A stretch of DNA of 61,163 nucleotides from Guillardia theta CCMP2712 (lineage: Eukaryota; Cryptophyceae; Pyrenomonadales; Geminigeraceae): NCBI RefSeq assembly GCF_000315625.1, contig NW_005434608.1:254018-315180 (forward strand), given 5' to 3'. The number at the start of each line of letters is the position of its first letter. The first letter of the stretch is position 1. Shown piece after piece: positions 10,336 through 21,317 of this stretch. The translations under genes and the position numbers were made by a program. The notes below the pieces were generated by a model. The model was given only the letters and a program-made list of their open reading frames with translations, ran no database searches and was not told where the DNA came from.

Positions 10336-11438
10336 TAACTTTAAAATCAACTACGGAATAACGGTCATCAATTTGCGAAGACAACACAGCTCCCCAATGG
10401 ATGACCCACCCCTGTGAGTTCACCCTACCACCCCCCTCTCCCATCTGGTTGAAGTTTGAAGTGACACGTTGAACCATTCACTATGCCTCATACAGCGCAT
10501 TTACTGAGGATCTCGTCCTATCAAATACCCTTATGTGCTCATGTCCCCTTTCTGGTCTGCCGCCACCACCACGACTGTGGTACCCCTACCCCCCTCTTTC
10601 CTCGACTGCAGGTGAATGAACCCCTGCAACGAGCTTAACTTTGAGTCTGTGTGCCTGCGAAAATTTTAAAAGCTTTACCTGGGATTTAATCTGTCTCACG
10701 GATGAGTTTTAAAAAATAGTTAACCCTATGAGAGCTATGCCTTTTGGGTCCTAGGAAATCATCATCTGTATGGGGAGACGAGGTCCTAGCATGCTTCAGG
10801 AGCAACCTGTTAGGCTGACAGGACCAAAACGACCTTAGCTGGTCATAGAAGGGCTATGTCAGTGGTCATAGCATCCTATGTTTGCACCGCGCGAACCTCT
10901 CAACCCCACCTCCATCACATGAGTACCCCCACAATTCCTGTTTGAAAGTACCCGTATCTATTCACTTTCACGAGCACCCTACCCCCCAATTTACCTGTAA
11001 CAACCCTGTGACTTCCACCCTTTCGTCCGATTACATTCGCCTCCTCCACCCTCATTTGCAGTTCACATTTGTCCAGTGTGCTGTTCCTCTCCTCTTCTCC
11101 CTCTTCCCCCCTCTTCCCCTCCCCCCCTCCCCCCCCTCTCCTTCCTTCACTTGCCGATTCTGTTGGCTTTCCTCTGACCTCCTTCATTCTCTCTCCTTGC
11201 TTCTTTGAGTCGGAGTCTGGCCTCAGCTTGTTATTTCGTTTTCAACCGAACTCTAAACCTTCTGTTCCTTCCACTGTTGCTTTTCCACGAGCCAGTCCTC
11301 TATTCTCGTCATTATTGTACTTGACGTTGAAGCCCAATCCCTCGTCTGTGCTGGATGAACATCTTGGGCTGATTCAGTTCTTCTTAGTTAGTCCGCAGTA
11401 ATTTGCCATCTACACGCAAACTCTTTCTGAAGATCGAG
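10336..11438. other. Intergenic region without recognised gene
   Basis: Mixed-composition sequence with C-rich and pyrimidine-rich tracts (10590, 11090-11150) and AT-rich patches (10670-10730). No supported coding frame or RNA gene was recognised. It carries the nicastrin promoter at its left edge and that of the ORF at 11439 at its right. Confidence 0.5.
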
Positions 11439-12167
11439 ATGGTTAACCTCGCGAATCGAGTGGGATGCTTCTCCATGATCAAGTACTTTACTATTCGGGC
11501 ACAGAGACCAGAAGATGCACACCTTGGTATCGAAGCAAAACTTATGTCCGGCAGTTTCCGCGAGCCTCAGTTCTGTATGCAGTACCCGCTACGTCCCGTA
11601 GGAAGTTTCTCAGTGATTGAGCAGCATGAGAGCATTCATGACAGGGTGAACAATACCTTCGTCAGCTGCAATTTCGAGATTGCTGAACCACGGCACGTAC
11701 ACGATCCTGCTGACCTCGTTAATGGCGGCTTGGAGTCGAACTATTCTTCAGCAACTTCAGATTTGTCGAGGGCATCGACTTTGGACTCTTGCAAGCCAGA
11801 AAATCATAAGCTTTGTCTGGATGGTTTTGAAGAAACCGAGCCAGCAATGGCAGCGGAAACCATTGACTTCATTGATATTCAAGATAACTCGACATTCCTG
11901 ATGCAGAACCTTGTTGGTCACAACGCGACACTTGGCCAGCAATTCCTTGTTCCATTGAGGGCAAATAACAGCTCTGTAAAGCCTGGTAGACATTGCAGTA
12001 CAACTTTCACGAAACTCCAACAAGTCGGCGCCAAGATCCAGCAGCGTCAAGAGCAGGTATCCGTCGTCCACAAACATATTTCAAACAAAGCTTTTCAGCC
12101 AAAGTCTCCCAAGGTTTTGAATTGCAGGAGATTGTACAATGTTCCACGACAGATCTACATGATGTAA
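11439..12167 (+). CDS. Hypothetical protein, 242 aa
   Basis: An open frame from ATG 11439 (MVNLANRVGCFSMIKYF) to TAA/TGA at 12167, with an ordinary mixed composition and no low-complexity runs. No domain, signal peptide or transmembrane segment is evident; the middle is Ser/Asn/Asp-rich (SNYSSATSDLSRAS). The frame is open a little further upstream, but without ATG. It is tail-to-tail with the methyltransferase ending at 12196, only about 30 bp away. Function unknown. The lack of introns and tight spacing make it plausible but unproven. Confidence 0.4.
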   Translation: MVNLANRVGCFSMIKYFTIRAQRPEDAHLGIEAKLMSGSFREPQFCMQYPLRPVGSFSVIEQHESIHDRVNNTFVSCNFEIAEPRHVHDPADLVNGGLESNYSSATSDLSRASTLDSCKPENHKLCLDGFEETEPAMAAETIDFIDIQDNSTFLMQNLVGHNATLGQQFLVPLRANNSSVKPGRHCSTTFTKLQQVGAKIQQRQEQVSVVHKHISNKAFQPKSPKVLNCRRLYNVPRQIYMM

Positions 12168-12195
12168 TCTGATTTTTAATGTATAGAAATTAGCT

Positions 12196-13160
12196 TCATT
12201 TGAAAACTTTTAAGATCAGCAAGTTCTCGATACCCGCTTTCCTTCTCATCACAACCTTTGTTCTGTACCCCTTTGTTCCCATCCACTTGGCAATCTGTCA
12301 ACAGTTAGACGATGTCACTATACAGTTGTTTTGTGCCGAAAGCTTTGAAACACATCCTACCTCGTGCGGATCGTTGCTATCTAATGCAACCATGTACAGT
12401 CGTCCCTGGGGCGATAAGATTGTCTGTCGAGCATATCAGAAAGGATTCTCATGGCGAGATACTCAACCTCAATTTTCTCCAAAACTTTATCGACAACTTC
12501 CCTGCCTTTATCACCCCCAGCCCACGATCTCGCAATCCAAGAGCTCTGGTGAGAACACGAGTAACGCTGCAGATATCACGCGCGGATCCTTGTCAATACC
12601 TCGATCTCTTCATGAGGGGTTGGGACGTAGGGAGGATTGAAGAGCAAGACATCTATTCCACTCTGAGGTTGAGTCAGAAAGCATGAGGCGACACCAGGAG
12701 GCCTACGGGAAGGTTAATGGCCGAGAACAGGTCCATGTTGAGCAGGTCGATCTTGAGCTGTTCAGCATGCTCACTTACTCGCACATGCTCTTTGCAAGGG
12801 GGGGTAACCTCGTTAGCTTCAAACGTTCGGCGAGCTGCTGCTACTGCATGCGGGTTGATGTCGGAAGCTATGTACGCTGGGCCCTTGAGGTTCAAGGCTA
12901 GGAATGCCGTGATGCACCCCGACCCGCACCTGCACAACATTCAGGGGTTTGGAGGAGGAGGATAATTTCTTGATGTACCCGAGCTCAAAGACAAATCCAG
13001 GTCTTGCAGCTCTGATATCTTCAAGCTCTTTTTCTAGGGCATCCATGAAGAGGAAAGTATCCTCGGCCGGTTCGTAAACATGCTCCCAATCACTCCCTGT
13101 GAGCGGGATAACCTGCCACGGCGATTCAGTCCTTGCTGCATGCGTGCAGTATTGCTCCAT
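12196..13160 (-). CDS. N6AMT1: eRF1 glutamine methyltransferase catalytic subunit (HEMK2/MTQ2)
   Basis: Seven exons on the minus strand (12979-13160, 12809-12929, 12707-12757, 12600-12662, 12468-12545, 12361-12405, 12196-12294) close in phase to 212 aa; human N6AMT1 is 214 aa. Order of motifs: VYEPAEDTFLFMDAL; the SAM-binding ELGCGSGCIT (glycine-rich motif I, split by an intron); SDINPHAV (acidic residue of motif II); the catalytic LLFNPPYVPTPHE (NPPY tetrapeptide that binds the Gln side chain); SWAGGDKGREVVD; and RKAGIENLLILKVF at the end. The enzyme, with Trm112, methylates the GGQ glutamine of release factor eRF1 and some Gln/Lys substrates. Introns are 44-65 bp. A plus-strand ORF at 12200-12640 is only a shadow of these exons. 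Confidence 0.93.
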
Positions 13161-13559
13161 CCACCGGATCTCGCTTCAATGATTGACCAGCCATGCCGTG
13201 ACGCGATGCAGGGTGGGTTCCTGCGCTCGCCAGGACTGGGGAAACTTGCTGGAAGAGGAGGAGGATGGAAAGGGCGCGGGTACAAGTCGTCACTTTTCTT
13301 ACTCTCTCGCAATCTCACAACCCCGAAGCTTCAGATCGATGCAGGTGTAAGAGCAACATGTTTCCTGCTTCTTTGACGATCTCAATTCTTGCGCCCTCGT
13401 GAATTCTCAACTTGACCGATCTGTGTGAGAACAGACTGAGTGAGAGAGCCGAACGGTCAGCTACATCTTGACACATCTTCCTCTTCCTCCTCCATCCTTC
13501 ATCCCACCTCGCCTTCCTCCTCCTCCTCCTGGTCAACAGCTCCTAGCTAGAGTTGCATC

Positions 13560-14250
13560 TCGCATGTTGAGCTAATAATAGCATCAAAATTCGGACTTGA
13601 AATTGAAATTTCAACCAAATGGTCGAAAAATCCACAGATTCAAAGAGAAATTTGAATATTACATGGATAATTTGAATACTATATGGAGGATTTCTTTATT
13701 GTGGGTTTTCAAATAATTTATTGTAAGAATCGGAATGTTATTCCGATTGTGCAAAATGTATGGGATTTTTATTGGAATCCATAAACTTCTATAAATTCTG
13801 GTACACTCCGAAAACATTGAAAAGAGTAGTATATGATAGCTAATAAAAGCTTCGGGAAGAATCCTTACGTAAGAGACGAGAGAGGGGAAGGGGAGGGAGA
13901 GCAGGGGAGGAGGAGAGAGCGAGAGCGAGCGAGCGAGCGATAGAGCGAGGGAGAGAGCGAGGGAGAGAGCGAGGGAGCGAGAGAGAGCAAGAGCAAGAGC
14001 GAGAGCGAGAGAAAGAGAGCGAGAGAGGAGAGAGAGCGAGTGCGAGAGCAAGCGAGAGCGAGAAAAAGGAAGGAGCGAGAGAGAGGGAGAGAGAGAAAGA
14101 GAGCGAGAGAGCGAGAGAGCGAGGAGAGAGAGAGAGAGAGTAGAGAAGATCGTAGAGGACAGCTCTATACGGAAAAGAACCGGCGTGAAGGTTTAGATAG
14201 GCAAGGAGAGAATCGAAAAGACGGAAAGGCGGGGAGGGCGTAACGACGTG
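13560..14250. repeat. AT-rich spacer followed by GAGAGC-type purine repeat
   Basis: 13560-13850 is AT-rich with no gene seen. 13880-14145 is an irregular purine tract built from GAGAGA, GAGC and GAGCAA words. Arg/Glu- and Ser/Leu-rich open frames there are artefacts. Confidence 0.8.
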
Positions 14251-14403
14251 TCAGTCTTAAAGATCCTGCGAATGCCAATCTGATTGAACAACTTCGACCG
14301 ACCGTGTCAAGATCTCCACAGCTTCTGGTTCAACGCTACCATTCGATTTGCTCTCTTCCGAACACGACAGTCCTCTGTTCGCCTAGTTTGTCACTGACAC
14401 AAC

Positions 14404-16498
14404 AAGAGACAAGATGAACAAGTTGAAGACGATCAGTTGCATGATGGGTGAGCATCTAGCTTTCGCTCACCTTTGTGACATGATTGTGCAGGAAAAACAA
14501 CACCAAGGCTGTCAAGAAGTTATTCCTTCCACGTCCTTCATCCGCAGATGCGACGGATTCGCCCAGTCGCCCCACGTCTTCACATGCCATGGTTGCGACA
14601 GGGGAGGCATTTCTCGGAGGGACCAGAGAGGTTCGCACGATCGATATTGATGACAATGCAAAGATGGTCCTTTGATCATGTTCGCAGCGGCCCTGAGAGG
14701 AAGGAAGGCGCCGCCAATGCACAGAGCAAGGTTGATTGCACTTGGGGGTTTAAGAGCAGAGACGCTATCCTTGAAGTGCTCGACGACAACAGGCAGATCA
14801 GCCAGCAGATGGTTAGGACTTGCTTGTTGGGAGGGTGCCGAAGATCTCATACCTTCATGCTTCTAGCTTTTCAGTTCCATGATGCCCTTGAAGAAGTTGA
14901 ACATGTAAAAAAGGCCTGTTGGGTGTTGGTGATATTCGCTGACATACTGCCAAGTTCGAAGGAGGGCATTGAGATGGGGACAATACACGCATTCTTGTGC
15001 ATTGCTGAGATGTGAGATTGTAGTTTCCTCTTGTGAAGTCACCGAACTCATGGTGGCCAGGTATCGAAGCCGCGATGAAAGCAAGTTCGAGATTCACAGT
15101 TCTAGCATCTTGAACGGAGGCCTGGCCATGCAGTTTGCGAAGCAGGCCCAGATCGTAAGTCCGCTGTCACGTGAGTGTTAGCTCATACTGTGCGAAGGAT
15201 GAAACACGCCGGATTGTATCCGTCGATTCAGTTCCGAGATGTACGTGTCGAGTAGCAGTTAACCGTCTGGCAGTTTTGGCTAACCGAGCTCCCCAGTTGA
15301 AGTCGTCGTTGCTGTACTCTATCGTCACCTTCGAAGAAGTCGTGCCAGACTTTGAAGGGTATCCTGAGCTTGCTTGTCAACAGCAGCCTGACTGGTCGTG
15401 CAGACATTGGTCTGTTCGATTCTTTGGCAAGAACATGCTTTCCAGTTTCATCACAGTCCGTGCTTTTTCCTCTGATACTCTCTTCCTGACGTTGGTGAAC
15501 CGACTGCAGATTGCTTCAAGTTATCTTCAACTAGCTCAGACGATGCAACCTGTGATCTCAAGAATATCGTTTGTTCGATTCTTATCTCTGCACTCCAGGT
15601 TCATCTACAAGTGACCATGCATATTAAAGGAAGACAACGGATCAGCTTCGTCAACCTTGAACAGTGGGAGCATCGACCCCCCATGATAGATGAGACAAGC
15701 TCGGACGACACGGGCTTTGAAGACTTCGATCACGTTTGGTTGCTGGAAGCTATGATCGACTGGAAGGATTTCATGTGAGAGCAAGAGCCTGTTGTTGTTA
15801 GGGGAGTTCATGTTCGTGTTCATGTCTTTGTCTTCTTTTGCCCATTGTTTTTCGCTGTGGTAGTGGTGATCATTTGGATGATGGAAGGCGAAAGGCTAGA
15901 GAAGGAGGGAGTGAACCGGAGGAGAAGTTTGGTGACTGAGGAGGAGGAGGAGGAGGAGGAGGAGGAGGAGGAGGAGGAGGAGGAGGAGGAGGAGGAGGAG
16001 GGGGAAGGAAGGAAGGAAGGAAGAGGAGGAGGATAGAAAGTGTATTTGGAAGGTGTATTCGTGTGGTGGTTGCGTTCAGGACTCATCGCTGAGTGACTGG
16101 AGGGAGCGGGGGGTGGGGGGGGAAAGAAGAAAGAGGTCGAGCATCAAGCTTGGGGGCTGATCAACTTGAACAGACAAATGAATCAGATGCCGACCGGCTT
16201 CGAGTCCGGGGAGGATCACGAGAACATCCAGTACAGGTTGAGGGAGAAGAGACTAGGTTGATTGGCCCTTGACATGACGCCAGGTGGATAGTTAAAGACA
16301 TCAACGAGCACATGGAGACAATCGGCGAGCAGAGCAAGTGGAACATCAGATGGTCGTGATATGCAGACTGATCTACTTGCTGACTTTTAGTTGCAAACAG
16401 GTGAACGACTGCAGAAGCTCTATGCAACACAGTGCAACCGTCCAGTGGCCTCCAAAGATGGCACGATGTGCATACTACTACAACACGATCCCACATAA
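14404..16498 (+). CDS. Hypothetical multi-exon protein
   Basis: A chain of exon-like pieces with normal protein composition: DEQVEDDQLHDG before a donor at 14447, FLPRPSSADATDSPSRP (14520), WSFDHVRSGPERKEGAAN with ILEVLDDNRQISQQM (14665-14810), FHDALEEVEHVKKACW (14875), ILNGGLAMQFAKQAQI (15110-15158), a piece ending EAMIDWKDFM (15620-15778), LNRQMNQMPTGFESGEDHE (16162-16232), WIVKDINEHMETIGEQ and a last exon ERLQKLYATQC to TAA at 16496. Exon boundaries, the start and the full chain are not settled, and this could be two genes (a stop follows WKDFM at 15777). No family recognised; the composition suggests a soluble helical protein. It is tail-to-tail with the CS-domain gene. Confidence 0.35.
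15940..16001. repeat. (GAG)n trinucleotide repeat
   Basis: About 20 copies of GAG followed by GGAA repeats to about 16033. It is probably intronic or between exons of the plus-strand gene. Confidence 0.95.
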
Positions 16499-16666
16499 AC
16501 ATGTTCATTCAAAAGTCGGATTGAGAGTCAAAGTAGCTGTAGTTTCCCATGCTTGTTTGCACGATGATACTTTGAAGCGCGGTCTTGAAAACTTATCGGG
16601 TTCTCGTTTGCATCATTCCTCTCCGATCCCTTTTGTCTTGTGCAGCTCGTACCAGTGATGATCCTA

Positions 16667-18497
16667 TCAAACGACATCATCAGCATGTCCATCGTGAAAC
16701 CACCTCCGGACCTTCTTCGATTTTCTCAGGCGCACGATGACTGTATCCTTCTTGACTCGGACGTTGCTCTCCTCAGGGATGATCTCTTCACTAAGTTTCG
16801 GAACTTGCAATCTATGGTTGAAACCTGCAAGCAGCTGTTAGATCCACATTCCCCGAGCTTGTTCCTTTCACACCCCTTTGTCCCATCCTCAACCTCCTCG
16901 CTTTCATTCTGCCCATCTCCTCCTCCTCTTCCTCCTCCCCCCGCCTCCCACCACATCTCCTCCTCACCGCATCTCCTCCTCACTTACCATTGTAGTTCAT
17001 GATCCTGATACTGCAACTCCTCACGTCAAAATCCGCTGTCACTGAGCTCTCCGGCAGGTCGCCAACCTTGGGCATCGAGATGTAGACCCTGACAGCTTCC
17101 CGTCACCTCCAACCACTGCGAGTCGAGTTCCCTCACTTGACCCAGCCATCCTCGTCCTCGAACGAGTAGCTGCTGATTGTCTTGTAATGAATAATCTCCT
17201 CCTGCTTCGCAGCACGCGTGCGAATCTGCGGTCACATGAGCAAGTTTCCCCGTTACCCTCCTCCCCTCCGCCTGAACCTGCTTCGGCGCCTCCACTGGAG
17301 CTGGCGCCTCATCAGTGGCCTTGCGGGACCAGTAGTAGTAGGATTTGTCCTTAGCCTTCACTTTGGACAGCTCGATCGCATTCTTCACTTCGGATGAGTT
17401 CACCACAATCCGCTCGTTGTTCTCTGCCACCGAGTTAGAACTTCGCGCCTCATCCCCTCCTCCTCCTTCCCCACCCTTCATGGCCTCCTCAAGCGTCACA
17501 ATCCAGATGTCATCTCCGTTCTTAAACGTCTTGGCGATCGGAGCGTCGGCAGGAACGACAACCTGCAGGACAGGTAAGGGGGAACTTTGACGGTTCCCTT
17601 CGTTCTCACCTGACCGTCTGTTCGCGCACACAAGGAGTACTTGTCCAGCCCTTCCACCTCTGAGTTGTTCTTGTGCTTCTCATTGTAGATCCTCACAAAG
17701 TCCTGCACAGCAGGTTACAAACAAGGACCGAGTATCTACCGAGAAAGACACCTCTATCAAGCTTCCCACGGTTTTGCCAGCGTCAGTGATCTGGAAGACT
17801 TGTGTAGCGTTTGGATCTTGTCTTGACGACGCAGCTGAATGTAAGCATTAGAAGCACATCCAAGGCTCGGCATACTGCCCTCACCACTCTCGTAATGAGC
17901 ATACACTTTCATCTTTACTGTCTCCTTCTTGGCTTCTGAGCCGTTGGCGTGAGCCGAGGTGATGCTAGATTCGTTGCTGGACCCTGTTGCCGTTTAACCA
18001 GCTAAGATCGAGGGCAGGGAAGGTCTTACCATCCAGATTTCTAGGCTTAGAAGACTCCAGGACGTTAACAAATACATCATCTCCAGCTGACACATAGTCT
18101 TTCAACTTCGCATCTTCAGGTATGATTTTGCTGAAGGAACCCCGTCAATGAAGATCAAGTACCAGATATTCTTTGACAAAGAGTGCATTCAAACTCAACC
18201 AAACTGATCGTTACATCCCACATATCAAACTCACCTTCCAATCTTCAACTCAATCTTCGCAGGCTCCAGAAAGCACTTGTGCCCGTACTTTGAGTTGTAC
18301 TTGGAGCAGAAGAAAGCCTTAAGGTCCGCGCAGGATGGAGGCTTTTCCCCTCCTTCCACCAGGGCCTCATCGATCATGAAGGGACTTGTGTATGCTGGTC
18401 TTTCCTCCTCTCCTCCCTTCTCGTCCTCCTCTACATGACAGTATCCTTTCCCTCCCGGCATTGCGAGTTCTCTAAACCACGACCACCCACCAGTCAT
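16667..18497 (-). CDS. CS-domain (CacyBP/p23-like) protein with ubiquitin-like N-terminal segments
   Basis: A minus-strand multi-exon gene starting at ATG 18497 (or 18461, MPGGKGYC). N-terminal exons encode CADLKAFFCSKYNSKYG, then LKDYVSAGDDVFVNVLES, then QVFQITDAGKTVGSLIDDF, LDKYSLCARTDGQ and KTFKNGDDIWIVTLEE. The phrases DDVFVNV and DDIWIVT end two similar blocks that look like ubiquitin-fold modules. A linker KDKSYYYWSRKA follows. The C-terminal third reads KQEEIIHYKTISSYSFED, VRVYISMPKVGDLPESSVT, SIRIMNYNG, FNHRLQVPKLSEE and VKKDTVIVRLRKSK. That is the strand order of a CS domain, closest in feel to calcyclin-binding protein, whose CS domain also ends in a TDTV-LRK motif. CS domains bind Hsp90 or serve as adaptors. 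The stop is at 16667-16669. N-terminal exon joints are approximate. Confidence 0.65.
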
Positions 18498-18499
18498 GA

Positions 18500-18944
18500 T
18501 ACCACCAACTCGCCTACCCCCTACCTACTCCAAGTCCTCGAATCACCCACCCTGACTGTATTGGCGGTTCAGCACCCTACCCCTCCTTCCATCCCAACGC
18601 ATCATTGGGCAATTTCGATCAAATGACTGAAACCATGTTGTTCAATTTGAAACTATCATTAACTTAATTTCAAATTATCTATGAAAAAAACTTCCAGAAC
18701 TTCTGGTTGGATGGGGGAGGTCCAACCCTACCCCACTTTTCGAAATCGACAATTTCATAAATTCCACGTCAAATAACAAATAAACTATAATACGATGTTT
18801 GTATTCCATCAATAGACTACAAAAGAATCAATATTCAATTGGCACCATGCACAAAGCCCGAGACTATAGAAACCTTGCTGCCATATCCTTTCACTGTAGT
18901 GATACTCTGGGGCAGGCTCGTAAAATCCTTCGGCCCCCATCACC
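18500..18944. other. AT-rich divergent intergenic region
   Basis: Separates two divergently transcribed genes: the CS-domain gene (-) and the IGPS-like gene (+). 18640-18840 is AT-rich with no coding signal. The start context CACCATGC at 18941 is good. Promoters of both genes should lie here; no specific element was recognised. Confidence 0.45.
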
Positions 18945-20785
18945 ATGCTGCGCCTCCTAAGCGTCGGTCTGCTGCTGGCAGCGCAGGGGTCGAGCATGGG
19001 CTACGAGCTCAAGAGATTCGGGCTAGGATCCCATGCTCGCCTTGCTCCTTGCGTTCAGCCAGGCTTCGTTAGCTTCTCAGCCCTCCCCAAGTTTGCAATG
19101 CGAGCCCCGAGCGACCTGGCGGTTGCTCGTCTCCGTCCCAAGGCTGCTTTCGCTGTGAGAAGAGCAAGGCTCGGTTGCCGCTCCTTGGGCATGATGGCTG
19201 ACGAGGGAGAATCTCCGCATGCATCAGTAGACAGCGACGAGGCTGAAGCTACTTGGACTCTCCAGGACGACCTAGAACGAATCCGTGCAGCACTGGATCC
19301 TGGATCCGAAAGCGGCCGCAAACTGCAGGAGACCATAGAGAAGCTGGAGAAACTCAGCGATGCTGCCGTCCAGCCCAAGTCCACCAAGTTGTTCAAGTCG
19401 GTGAAGAAGAGGACAGGGGCATTCGCTGTCATGGTTGAGACTTGTCTGGAGGAAGGGAGCGAGCAGGAGGTGGTGGACCTGTCGCGACAAATCCGGCAGA
19501 GCAAATCATCAGGGATCATGATAGACGTCAGGAACACTTTCTCCTCAGATGGAAGACAAAGCTTCGATCAAGTATTCATGGAACAAGTGCTGCACCATTG
19601 CAAGCCTGCTGACTTGTTCCACAGATATCCCAGGAGCAGAGATCGGCAAAGGGAAATTTTCCAGGGCCATGCCCGATTGTTGTTCGCCATCGATCTATTG
19701 CACATCCATGGCAGGTACCTCAGTCAGCTACTGGAGGACAGCTACGTATGCTGACCTGTTCCTGCCTGTCAGGTTGCCGAGATCTCGTGTGCAGGAGCAG
19801 AAGGGGTCGTGTTGTCCTGTGCCGCACTGTCCGATCAGGAGTGGTATCACCTCTGCTGTCCTCACAAGAAGCACCACCACGTCTCTCCCTGTCTATCACC
19901 TCTTCCTTCAGAATCCTTTCGGCTCCTCGAGATTTCTCTCTCTTTAGTTCACCGAGACTGACGTCGATGGCTGACCGTTGTACCTCGGCAGGGGCTCAAA
20001 GCTGATTCAGAGCTGCAACTTTCTTGGACTTGGTCGGGGCTCTTGTCTTGAGTTGCAGCGTCTCGTGATGACTCTGAACTTCCAGAGGTCCTTGTGGAAG
20101 TATCCGATGAGGACGAAGTGAAGCAAGCTGTGGAGGTTGCGGCGTTAAGGCTGACTTCGACGTGATGATCCTTTCCTGTCAGGCTGGAGCAAAGATTGTT
20201 TGTGTCAGAGGGGTTGAGAGTGTGGAGGAGGCTGTCATCCTCAGGGCGAGCATCCCCGACGTGCGTTGTTGGCTGGTGCCAAAGTGTGGAGTCCTGACAA
20301 GTCTTGCAGACTTGCGCGGCCGTGTGTGCTGTCCCAGCCCAACAGGAAGACAACAATGAGGTTTCTTCTGCTGTTTCCGCTGCCTTCCCCTGTGATTGGT
20401 TTTCCTGCTCTCAGATAGTTGAGGTCGAGCGTCTGAAACAGGCCAAGTATGATGCAGTCATCCTCATGGACGCAGCCCTCTCCGCTGGCCCGGACCGTTA
20501 CTACGTGCAGTTCGCACTCAACGAGATTCTTGTTGGTCTCCACGCCCCATCCTGCACGGCACTGACACGTGACGATCCCTTCAGAGCAAGAAGAGCAGCT
20601 CGTACTCCTTCGGGACGATGGGAACGTCAGGAGAGGTTGGCCCACATCCCACCTCTCTCGTCGCTAATGCTCCTCTCAGCCCGATAAGCCGCCCCCCGGC
20701 ATGATGCCGGCAGCGCAAGAGGCGGCGAAGAGGAATCCAAGGTGAGTTGGGGTGTCGCTACGACACTTGCTGACAAATCTTCTTG

Positions 20786-20840
<55 letters not shown>

Positions 20841-21032
20841 TCCGGGCCCGCCTTCTCTCCATCGCTCACTGACTCTCACAAAGGGCATGGGCGAAGGCGC
20901 AGCGGGAGGCGAAGAAGATCGTCTCCGACTACAAGAGGGGAGTGAGGTATGGAGGGTTGGAAACCGTCGTACTATGTATTTCTCTTGATCTCTTCTTTTT
21001 GCAGGGTACTGGACAAGTCAAGACAGTTCTAA
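18945..21032 (+). CDS. Plastid-targeted indole-3-glycerol-phosphate-synthase-like protein, likely catalytically dead
   Basis: The start at 18945 gives a hydrophobic signal peptide (LRLLSVGLLLAAQG) then a basic Ser/Ala/Arg-rich transit-like region to about residue 85. Exons: 18945-19571, 19625-19714, from 19773, then further short exons to TAA at 21030. The mature part follows the IGPS TIM-barrel order: KLFKSVKKRTGAFAVMVE; IVVRHRSIAHPWQVAEI with CAGAEGVVLSCAAL (IGPS: LRKDFI-Y-I, GADAVLLI); VLVEVSDEDEVKQAVE; AGAKIVCVRGVESVEEA; VERLKQAKYDAVILMDAAL. The catalytic Lys of LRKDF is replaced (VVRHR), the Asn of the IN-N-RDL strand is Arg, and the E-S-G strand reads CAVPA; only the Glu of VEV is retained. 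A C-terminal extension contains SKKSSSYSFGTMGTSG and PDKPPPGMMPAAQ and a basic helix. Tryptophan-pathway descent is inferred; the present role is unknown. Confidence 0.65.
20782..20840. repeat. (TGCC)n repeat inside an intron
   Basis: About 15 copies of TGCC inside the penultimate or nearby intron of the IGPS-like gene, between the exon ending AAKRNP (about 20741) and the next acceptor near 20882. It is the same tetranucleotide, in reverse orientation, as the (CAGG)n array at 6655. Confidence 0.9.
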
Positions 21033-21037
21033 GGAAA

Positions 21038-21290
21038 TAAAACCCGGGCCGCGCCGGCCCCGGGCGGATCCGTTCAATTTTTTGCTGGCCCGGCGCACTG
21101 ACAACCGTTGAACCGCAACACTGTCAGCGAGCTCACTGAGTCAGGATTCCTCACTGAGTCGGGATTCCGAAGTTTGCAAGCGGCCCGGCCCGGGCCCCGG
21201 CTGGCCGGAACTTGGCAAATCGCCGGGACCGTCACCCGGTCGGCCCGGCCCCGCCGAGTTGAGTGAGTGCATGGTCACTGAGGCGGACCC
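21038..21290. repeat. GC-rich dispersed repeat, copy 3
   Basis: CCGGGCC-rich blocks flank TCACTGAGTC direct repeats (GGATTCCTCACTGAG, GGGATTCCGAAG), and the block ends with GTCACTGAGGCGGAC. It fills exactly the gap between the stop of the IGPS-like gene and the start of the GNAT-TadA gene. Confidence 0.6.
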
Positions 21291-21317
21291 CTCTTGTTGC
21301 CCTTCGCCCCTGAGTCC

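Noticed and set aside
10700-10870. Possible structured RNA or tRNA gene
   Set aside because: Short repeated words (GCTATG, GGTCCTAGG) are present, but no cloverleaf or known RNA fold could be laid out.
12200-12686. Plus-strand ORFs with a signal-like start
   Set aside because: They are antisense to the phase-consistent exons of the eRF1 methyltransferase.
16640-17002. Plus-strand 120-codon ORF
   Set aside because: Antisense to the last exon of the CS-domain gene, whose minus-strand frame completes the CS fold.
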